The notes beneath the pieces are model-generated. The model was not told where the DNA came from and did not search any database. It saw nothing but the letters and a program-made list of their open reading frames with translations. A DNA stretch of 11,691 bases, taken from contig JADJPG010000107.1 of NCBI GenBank assembly GCA_016713365.1, positions 1 to 11,691 on the forward strand, in the 5' to 3' direction. Source of the DNA: Verrucomicrobiota bacterium (lineage in GTDB: Bacteria; Verrucomicrobiota; Verrucomicrobiia; Limisphaerales; JADJPG01). The translations under genes were made by a program, and so were the position numbers. Positions 6,162 to 11,691 of this stretch are shown here, piece by piece (position 1 is the stretch's first letter; every line of letters starts with the position of its first letter).

Positions 6162-6511
6162 GGGCGGAGCCCCCGGTCGCCGCCGTCAAACAAGAAAGAC
6201 TAAGTGGGCGGTGCCGACGCCAACGCGCGTGGCACCTGTCCGGATAGGAGCTGGTGTCGGACGACAACCGTCCAGCACACAACAGCGCGGCGACCCCGAT
6301 CAGCAAACCTCCAGCGACGACCTTATGGCGGCACCTCCGATGAAACGGAGAGAAAGGAAACGCACGAAGAAGAAGAGCCAGTGAACGCGAACCAAGCGCC
6401 AAGCCGGCGGCTGGGGAGAATCGGGAATCAAACCGCTAACGCGCGCGACTCCGCTGCACTCCGTTGCGCTCCGCGCGAAGAAACGCTCACCGACCAAAAG
6501 CTGGCGCGAAT
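6162..6511. other. Stretch without a supported gene between IS110 and the next attC
   Basis: No frame here shows a recognisable protein. A minus-strand stretch near 6270-6340 would encode a hydrophobic signal-like segment (KVVAGGLLIGVAALLCAG), but it lacks a good start and runs into the IS end, so it may be a broken cassette gene. At 6448-6477 three tandem 10-mers occur (ACTCCGCTGC, ACTCCGTTGC, GCTCCGCGCG). The stretch may be a gene-poor or decayed cassette. Confidence 0.35.
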
Positions 6512-6561
6512 TTAACGACCCTCTTGACAACCATCATAGGCGCTGAAGCGCATGGTTAGGC
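6512..6561 (-). repeat. Degenerate or shortened attC
   Basis: The right end CGCTGAAGCGCATGGTTAGGC (6541-6561) matches the conserved half of the complete attC closely. The left end ATTTAACGACC (6512-6522) fits the RYYYAAC core and its usual GACC follow-up. The inner left arm that should pair with CGCTGAAGC is absent, so the site is shortened or is the displaced half of the attC split by the IS element. It lies 7 nt after the stop of the lipoprotein gene at 6569, as expected for its cassette. Confidence 0.6.
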
Positions 6562-6568
6562 GGCGTGG

Positions 6569-6907
6569 TCATCGTCTGATGTAAACTGAACCGTTTTCGT
6601 ACTCGTAATCTACGACGGGGGAAGTTCCATCGGGCGCGAAAGTCACAGTGATCACCATGTCACCTCCGCCGCTGCCACGTCGCAAGCGCCAGCGCCACTC
6701 CCCGTCAACTAGCCGCGGTGGGCTGCTCCGCTCAATCCCTCTGTCGCGAAAAAACCAGTCATATCTCGCGACGGCCAACTTCTCTGCAAGAAAATGGGCC
6801 TGGGCCTGACTCAACACTCCTGGGGCGTTGGTCTGGGTAGGTGTCGGGGCCGTCGAACAGCCTGCGAGCAGTGCCGCAAGCAGAATCACTGGTGCTCGAA
6901 TGCTCAT
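6569..6907 (-). CDS. Integron cassette protein: small lipoprotein, 112 aa
   Basis: MSIRAPVILLAALLAGCST is a lipoprotein signal with lipobox LAGC, followed by a Thr/Pro/Gln linker. A compact domain then follows, beginning LSQAQAHFLAEKLAVARYDW and continuing with WRWRLRRGSGGG, MVITVTFAPDG and a tail ending GSVYIRR. The strand-rich end suggests a small beta domain exposed in the periplasm or at the surface. The start is 11 nt after a GTTAGGC core (6919-6925), and the stop abuts an attC half, so this is a cassette gene in the same orientation as the other two. Family and function are unknown. Confidence 0.75.
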   Translation of the reverse strand: MSIRAPVILLAALLAGCSTAPTPTQTNAPGVLSQAQAHFLAEKLAVARYDWFFRDRGIERSSPPRLVDGEWRWRLRRGSGGGDMVITVTFAPDGTSPVVDYEYENGSVYIRR

Positions 6908-6918
6908 GGTGTGAAGCC

Positions 6919-6936
6919 GCCTAACGACCCAAGCTC
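6919..6936 (-). repeat. attC half-site, truncated
   Basis: GCCTAACGACCCAAGCTC repeats the first 18 bases of the other attC sites exactly, then identity stops (GTCATTCAG instead of AGCGAC). No partner half with GTTAGGC is found downstream in the window. The array was therefore cut or recombined at about 6936, and this is its present right-hand limit. Confidence 0.75.
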
Positions 6937-7436
6937 GTCATTCAGTCTTCTCCGGTGGGCTTTGAGAACCAGTCATTTAGCTCTCAAATCGCCAATAGAA
7001 TCAGGCATATCCCGCGTTTTGGCAAGCCGGAATTCGTCTTAAACGGCACTAATTTATGTTAACTTTTCCATACTGATCCACTGGCAAATCAACTGGCAGT
7101 TTCGCGCCGTGCTGCCAGCAAATTGTCAGTAAAATGCCGGTCACTGATGCCTGTTTGAAGTTCACAAACGTGGGTGGTTCGCCTCCACCTCACTTGCACC
7201 CGTGAATTGGCAATCAGGCCAGATCCAGCGGAGTGCTGGCGACTCGCGAAACATTTAACGACGCTGCCGAATCCAGTTCACTGCCGGACGACGACCACGA
7301 ATCCTCGCCATGTGAACTCGACACCGCGCCCGCCTGTTCAGGGGAACTGAAGGGCGGCATGGCGGATGGATTGGAGTCTCAGCGGAAGGTCTCCGGCTGA
7401 TACGCTGTCACGCAATGCAAAGGAATCTGGACCTAA
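6937..7436. other. 500-bp stretch without a supported gene
   Basis: The first part (to about 7170) is AT-richer than the flanks, and no frame shows a domain or coding bias. It contains repeated short words (ACTGGCAAATC, ACTGGCAGT, GCTGCCAGC near 7080-7125) and one ATTTAACGAC (7253-7262) resembling a bare attC core. A minus frame around 7338-7460 is open, but its upstream part is only the shadow of the zinc-ribbon fragment. Confidence 0.4.
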
Positions 7437-7631
7437 CTCCAGCTCGCTGACGCTCGAAGACGGTGGGGGAACAACATCGCGTTCAACTGTCCGGTATGCG
7501 GCAAGGTCTTCCTCGTGAGCGCGCACGAAGAGGGCGGCGAACGCAACTGCCCCAAGTGCGGAAAATCCAAAGGTATGGTCAGCGGCGGAAAGGACAGTGG
7601 TGGAACGGCGTCAATACTGTGGCCCGTCTGA
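7437..7631 (+). pseudogene. Zinc-ribbon protein fragment without a start codon
   Basis: The frame encodes NNIAFNCPVCGKVFLVSAHE, then NCPKCGKSKG and a Gly/Ser tail ending at TGA 7629-7631. Two CPxCGK knuckles 18 residues apart make a clear zinc ribbon as found in small FmdB-like or uncharacterised bacterial proteins. No ATG, GTG or TTG lies between the in-frame stop at 7434 and the ribbon, so the 5' end is lost or shifted by an indel. It converges on the RRM gene, whose stop is 3 nt away. Confidence 0.55.
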
Positions 7632-7634
7632 TTT

Positions 7635-8003
7635 TCACCGCACACGCGTCAAGGCGACCGGAGGATCGACCGTGGTTGGGTCCGCTGCCTGACGCAGCCC
7701 GCCCTCTCCGGCGATCGGACCGCGCCTTTGACCAATTCCACCACGGCCCATCGGACGTTCCTCGGGCGGACGCGCCTCAGTAACCTTCATGGGACGGCCG
7801 TGAAACTCTTTGCCGTTGAGTGCCGCCAGAGCCGCCGCGCTCTACTTGGTGTTCATTGTGACAAATGCGAACCCGCGCGGGCGGCCTGCTTCCCGATCCG
7901 TGACGATTTTGACGTTCACCACCGGCCCAGCGGCGAGAACATTTCCAGCAGGTTCGTACGTCACGCTGAACGTGAGGTTGCCGACAAAAAGTTTTGAGTC
8001 CAT
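7635..8003 (-). pseudogene. RRM RNA-binding protein gene with an internal TAG
   Basis: The frame from ATG 8003 carries both RRM signatures: RNP2 KLFVGNL (residues 4-10) and RNP1 RGFAFVTM (43-50), with KIVTDREAGRPRG between. A TAG at 7842-7844 (codon 54) stops it, but the same frame then continues perfectly with SAAALAALNGKEFHGRPMKV and TEARPPEERPMGRGG, the expected second half, followed by a Gly/Arg-rich tail to TGA 7635-7637. The intact form would be about 122 aa, the size of bacterial single-RRM proteins thought to bind RNA, often in cold response. The middle (TYEPAGNVLAAGPVV) is also atypical. One base change explains the stop. Confidence 0.8.
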
Positions 8004-8140
8004 GCGTTTTGTCCGTGAATGAATTGTTTGGTTCGGCTGCAACCTGAACAAGCCCCCGGCAACGTAAATTCCTTTTACCGCCGAAGGTGCAGGAACGGAA
8101 CTCGCACCGTCAGCGCGGTCTTGCAGTAACGTCGCGACCG

Positions 8141-8332
8141 ATGAAGGCGATGTCTTTCAGAGAAGTGAAACGGCAGGAAGCGCAAAAGCCGCATGGCGGC
8201 GGTTCGCCAGGCGCGGCGCAGTCCGCAGGCAGCAGCGGCGGCGCAACGGCGCGCTTCACTGGTGGCAACGGTGCGAAATGGCGCATCACCAATTTGCTTC
8301 AATTCGCCCGCGCCATGTCTAGATGGGCGTAA
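8141..8332 (+). CDS. Possible small protein, 63 aa
   Basis: The frame from ATG 8141 encodes MKAMSFREVKRQEAQKPHGG, a Gly/Ser/Ala-rich middle, then AKWRITNLLQFARAMSRWA. Codons for the first third look ordinary, but no ribosome binding site, family match or coupled neighbour supports it, and frames on the opposite strand are also open here. It could be a real short gene or coincidence. Confidence 0.25.
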   Translation: MKAMSFREVKRQEAQKPHGGGSPGAAQSAGSSGGATARFTGGNGAKWRITNLLQFARAMSRWA

Positions 8333-8420
8333 GCGGCGGCTTCCATTGTCCCATCACCCACGACGGTCGCAGGAGCGACAACCGCACTCGCTCGCTAAAG
8401 CTGTCCCCTGGATTTGGCGA

Positions 8421-9294
8421 TCATTTCCCGCACAGCTTGATCCCCGTCACATCATTAAGTTCACCCCCGCGCGAACGGCGCAAGGGCAGTCCGCTTCCCG
8501 CCGTGAGGATCGCCCCGGCGTTGCCCTGACCCGCTGCGGTCGAGAGGGGGTCAGCAGGCCGGCCACTCCCCGCCGCGCCCGCCGTGGCCAGCGGAAGCCC
8601 GGACGGTGCCATCTGTGCCGCCGCCCGCGCCGTAGTGTCGGCGGTTTGCACGAAACTGCCGACCGCTCCGCCGATGAGTTCACCGCCCGCCAGCGCGCCG
8701 TAGGTGAACACCTTTTGAATGACGAGCGGCGCGGCCACGGTGCTGAACACGATCCAGAACGCGAGCACGGCGACGCCCAGCGACGATTGCAACTGATAGA
8801 ACGTGGCGGTGGGGTCGATGAACTTGAGCGAGGGATCGGTCCAGGAAATCCAGAATCCCTGCGTGATGAGCGCGGCCACGGCCCAGCCCAGCGGCCACAG
8901 CAGCACGCCCACCAGATGCGTGAGATAACGGTTGCCGATGTCCCCGGAGCGGACGCACCGCCATGAAGCCAATCATCAAAGGCGAGAGCGCATAGCCGGT
9001 GAACAGGATGAACTTCTGAATGATGTAGGCCCAGAACAGCAGCAGCGAGGCGAACTGTCCGACGAGCCGCAGAATTCGAGATCAGCACCTCGACGGTGAA
9101 GCCGTTGAGGTCGCCGAGGATCCCACCACGAGCGGTCAGAACCGGTGTCGCGTTTGACCACGAGGAGCGCGCTGTACCGATCATGCACGTTCACCGGATC
9201 AACGCCCGGGCCGCTCAGGATCGAATCTTGCTGCAACGCCTGAACCCGGTTTCCCCACTGCGGCAACATCACGGAGCAGGGACGTGAGGATCAT
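8421..9294 (-). pseudogene. TrbL/VirB6-like conjugation membrane protein, several frameshifts
   Basis: Pieces in different minus frames join into one protein: MILTSLLRDV; LPQWGNRVQALQQDSIL and DRYSALLVVKRD; ILGDLNGFTVEVLIS; LVGQFASLLLFWAYIIQKF with LFTGYALSPLMIGFMAVRP; then DIGNRYLTHLVGVLLWPLGW, LKFIDPTATFYQLQSSLGVA, LAFWIVFSTVAAPLVIQKVF and an Ala/Gly-rich tail. Several long hydrophobic helices and the order fit TrbL/VirB6-type inner-membrane proteins of type IV secretion. Shifts fall near 9262, 9120, 9075 and 8955, and a compensating pair lies near 8840-8860. All joins need one or two bases, so the gene may be intact in the organism. The family call is from pattern memory. Confidence 0.6.
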
Positions 9295-9313
9295 CAGGCG
9301 CACGGTGGGAGCA

Positions 9314-9505
9314 TCAGCCTTTTCCCGTGGGGCCGCGAACGACGAACAGAATCGTTCCGACCGTAAACATGAACGCCACCAGCCGCAACAGTTCGTGCAG
9401 CTCAGCGCATTTCTGGATGAACGTCGGAAAGAGACTCTCGAAGGTGGCCGCTGTCGTTGCATCACCGCATCACGGGAGCCGATGTCACAGGCGGACGCGC
9501 CAAAG
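9314..9505 (-). pseudogene. Fragment of a small membrane protein next to an intron 3' end
   Basis: Immediately after the group II intron 3' end the minus strand reads LTFGASACDIGSRDAV, then, one frameshift later near 9450, TAATFESLFPTFIQKCAELH and ELLRLVAFMFTVGTILFVVR with stop TGA at 9314-9316. The second piece holds one transmembrane helix. It lies about 20 nt before the TrbL-like gene on the same strand, so it is probably another membrane component of that transfer cluster. Its 5' part would be the upstream exon, which I cannot find. Confidence 0.45.
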
Positions 9506-9580
9506 GTCAGGTAAAGGGAACGGCGTTACCGCCGCTCCTCCTAAGAACCAGGACATGAAAGGGTTTCCTTCATCCGGCTC
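9506..9580 (-). ncRNA. Group II intron domains V and VI
   Basis: Domain V runs on the minus strand from GAGCCGGATGAAGG (9580 downwards) to TGGTTC at 9545, with the AGC triad in GAGC and stem GAGCC-GGA against TCC-T-GGTTC; one extra T and a one-base offset in the upper stem deviate from the 34-nt norm. Domain VI follows with arms AGCGGCG/CGCCGTT and ends TTTACCTGAC at 9506. The RT stop is 38 nt upstream. Confidence 0.65.
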
Positions 9581-9617
9581 AAGCCGTTGCGAAGCCCTGC
9601 GTGAACAGAGGCCGGTT

Positions 9618-10423
9618 TCACGACGGTTTTAATCCCAGGGGCTTCCCATAGCAGATGGTTCGAACTGGCTTGAAGAACGCACGTTCCTCAAAATAGTCCT
9701 GCCAGTCTGGATCATGCGGATTGACTTCCAGCGGATCTTCACGTGCCGCCGGATTTTGGTGTCGCTAGCGCCGGCAACTTCGAGCAAATTGGGTTGCGCC
9801 CCTCCGGCGTTCGTTTTCCGGTGTCCGCCGCAAACGTCCATTTACGCGTGCCGATGACATGGAAGTAACGAGCCACACATCGTCGCGATTTTCTGGATGT
9901 CTGCGTCTGGCCCACATGAGCCTGCGCCAAATCTCGCGGTCCGCTCGAACGCAGCATCCGCCGCCACGGCCTGCCGATGGTGTTCACCCCAGCCCGGATG
10001 ATGACCGGGTTGAGCAAACGAATCAGACTTTCGGGCGGAGGATTTGTTCGCATCGAAGATCTACCCCGGACTTTTCTCCAAGGACGCGTGCGTGTTCTTT
10101 TTCGACGGTTTGACGAGCAGTGTGCCGCCAGACTTGCGGAGATGTTGTCCGAGGAAGTCGAACCCTTCATCAGTATGCGCGTGACGCAGGTTTTCTCGGG
10201 CGAGAGCTGAAGCGTTCGCAAAGGAACTGCTCGACGAGGGAGCGGACTCCATTTCCAGCCCGTCCTGGTCGCGCCGATGATGACTGAGTCGTCCGCATAC
10301 CGAATGAGGTTGATTTTGGGATTGATGGTGCCCCTTGACCCGCTTCAGGAGAGTTTCAAACCTTGAAAACCAGGAACGCCAGCGTGGGCGAGATGCCGCG
10401 AACTTGGTCGTATACACGGTCAC
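9618..10423 (-). pseudogene. Group II intron reverse transcriptase/maturase, frameshifted and 5'-truncated
   Basis: Reading down the minus strand across frames: RGISPTLA (RT motif 4-like, about 10380-10400), LLKRVKG, INLIRYADDSVIIGATRTGW with the YADD active site at 10288-10299, DEGFDFLGQHLRKSGGTLLV and KPSKKN (about 10100-10172), SLIRLLNPVI (about 10015), KSRRCVARYFHVIGTRKWTF, IRRHVKI, and finally DPDWQDYFEERAFFKPV to TGA 9618-9620. This is the order of RT palm, thumb/X domain and C-terminal region. At least four frame changes occur, and the N-terminal RT motifs are missing or too damaged to read. As given, the protein cannot be made. Confidence 0.75.
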
Positions 10424-10678
10424 GATTGACGGCTGCGTTCATATCCAGATCCCCTGCAACAGTTGATGGGTTCCGTCGCCAAGATCGGACGAGGCCTGCA
10501 TTACCTGACGTCATGCGCGACGTCCGCTGTTGCTTCCCATCCCGACCGCCCAAACGTCCGCTAATTCGCAAATTGGGATCCAGCCATAAAAACTGCCGCG
10601 ACACACTCCGCGCAACTGCGATTTCACACCCTGCGGCTCCATTCTGTTCAGAGCTAAGGATGGCGCAGACTAGACGTT

Positions 10679-10755
10679 GAGCTGGATGCAGTGAGAAGCT
10701 CACGTCCAGTTCTGAGGCGAGGAGGTGACCGCAAGGCCATCGCGCCTTACCCGAC
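10679..10755 (+). ncRNA. Second group II intron 3' end (domains V-VI), opposite strand
   Basis: GAGCTGGA (10679-10686) pairs with TCCAGTTC (10705-10712), enclosing TGCAGT-GAGA-AGCT and the CG bulge, a domain V of 34 nt with the AGC triad. The upper stem would be perfect if one G were restored (AGCTGCACG instead of AGCTCACG). Domain VI follows (AGGCG... GCAA loop ...CGCCT) and ends TTACCCGAC at 10755. No RT gene on the plus strand precedes it. Confidence 0.6.
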
Positions 10756-11691
10756 CAGACCACAGATGCTGCAACATCCCCGCAAGATGCACCCAGCAAA
10801 GATATTCGCGCGAGGTGGTGATGGACATACCCCATGACCTTTGCCAAAGACAAGGCTACACGCAAATAAAAGGAAATCCTCTGGACGTGGTGCAAATTCA
10901 CGCCGGGCCATCGATTCTGTAACCCATATGACGATAAGTTTCTGCACGACATGTATGGGGGCGACTGCATCGCACGTGACAGCACCACAAGCTGAACATT
11001 GGACTAGTAGAAACTAAGGGTGTTGAATTAAAGGTCGTTTTGGTTCTATTCTCAGGATGGATTGGAGAGTTGGGCTGCGAATGCGAACTGGCAGGTTTAA
11101 TCAGGGACGGTGTAGTCCGCTACTATCGGACGGAGCTCCCTTCGTTTTCCATATGGCACACGGCAAGAATGTCGCCCATCGCGTTACGATGGGCGACATC
11201 GTTGGATGCTGACAATTTTTTATCCAACGGGTTTATCGAATTGGTTTCGAATACGTTTCAACACTCAAATGAACGCCTATTCTTGGCACCTCAAGATGCG
11301 ATAAGCGCCGTATGTGGCCATTGGTTATCCCCAAGTATTGGTTTGAGCGACTGGGGATACGATGAAGACTTCAGAGTGGGGTTGGGGTTATGAAGACGAC
11401 GATCTGCGGCACGGTACACGAATTCTCGGCGGGAAGAAAGACTCGTGCGCCGAATACTGTTTAGTTCACTAGAGCACTCAGGAGAGGGCGAGTAAAGAAT
11501 TCCAAAGCTCAAAGACACGTTGGAATCAAAACATCGCCGTAAAACCATGTCTCACCAAAAACGAAATGGCAGGCTGATCATTGCGAGAATGTGAACAGGC
11601 GATAGGAAGCGCAAGGCTCGTCAAGAAATTTCACCGACGCACTTGAGATATGAAACCGATTGAAACAAACAGCAATTTGGGTGGTTGAATT
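10756..11691. other. AT-richer terminal stretch without a supported gene
   Basis: No frame on either strand shows a known domain, coupled junction or consistent codon bias. A 117-aa plus frame (11040-11393) is open but contains the strong hairpin at 11169-11199 and has no recognisable motif. Base composition is clearly lower in GC than the left half of the window. Confidence 0.4.
11169..11199. repeat. 13-bp perfect hairpin
   Basis: ATGTCGCCCATCG (11169-11181) and CGATGGGCGACAT (11187-11199) pair perfectly around the 5-nt loop CGTTA. No T-run follows on either strand, so a standard intrinsic terminator is unlikely. It may be a dispersed palindrome or a single-strand recognition site. Confidence 0.6.

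Larger units (their letters stand above)
9506..10423 (-). mobile_element. Group II intron remnant, 3' part
   Basis: The minus strand shows reverse transcriptase motifs, a maturase-like tail, then domain V and domain VI ending CTTTACCTGAC at 9506, in the order of a bacterial group II intron encoding its own protein. The 5' boundary is not resolved. A GTGCG start-like word occurs at 10975, but sequence of a different intron end lies between, so I extend the element only as far as the RT motifs are recognisable. Confidence 0.65.

Noticed and set aside
6007..6402. Minus-strand frame with a hydrophobic segment as a possible cassette gene
   Set aside because: It needs a non-ATG start, its second half is IS110 end sequence, and no attC lies at proper spacing; kept only as a note in the gap entry.
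10356..10988. Minus-strand open frame of 210 codons
   Set aside because: It runs through the opposite-strand intron domains V-VI and only its last residues (RGISPTLA) match the reverse transcriptase; it is open by chance.
11040..11393. Plus-strand frame of 117 codons
   Set aside because: No domain, no ribosome binding site, and its middle is a perfect 13-bp hairpin; no evidence of coding.
1..11691. CRISPR array or tRNA/rRNA genes
   Set aside because: No regularly spaced direct repeats and no recognisable tRNA or rRNA sequence were seen; the only repeated elements are attC sites, operators and the IS core.

Overview
The first ~6 kb is GC-rich with strong GC bias at third codon positions. The attC type (flanks reading GCCTAACCATGCGCTGCAGCG and GGGTCGTTAGGC on the minus strand) and the protein families resemble chromosomal integrons and mobile regions of Verrucomicrobiota-like environmental bacteria. 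That taxonomic call is an inference. The whole window looks like an accessory region.

Region 1 (1-3765) is a phage- or integrative-element-like control module. Five compact minus-strand genes with overlapping or nearly touching ends (RHH-like regulator, two tiny ORFs, an excisionase-type HTH, and an HTH protein cut by the window edge) diverge from a plus-strand XRE repressor. Downstream of the repressor is a three-gene set: a protein with two C2H2-like zinc fingers and a DUF2325-like C-terminal domain, a conserved-looking protein with a zinc ribbon, and a 76-aa protein. Palindromic sites sharing ATACCGGG lie before the repressor and before the zinc-finger gene, so one regulator may control both.

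Region 2 (about 3860-6936) is a fragment of an integron cassette array read on the minus strand. Two lipoprotein genes and one small membrane protein gene each start 12-14 nt after a GTTAGGC core. One complete attC (4345-4467) and partial or damaged attC sites separate them. An IS110-family element sits inside one attC, apparently bounded by a shared GGGTTAGAAG; its DEDD transposase has one -1 frameshift. No integrase is in the window; cassette polarity predicts it to the right, although the array appears truncated there at about 6936.

Region 3 (about 6937-11691) is poorly coding. It holds a zinc-ribbon fragment, an RRM RNA-binding protein gene with one in-frame stop, a frameshifted TrbL/VirB6-like conjugation membrane protein with an upstream partner fragment, and a minus-strand group II intron remnant with reverse transcriptase motifs and domains V/VI. 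A second group II intron 3' end lies nearby on the opposite strand. Beyond ~10760 no gene is supported. Single-base indels become frequent towards the right end, which could be real decay or low-quality sequence near a contig end.
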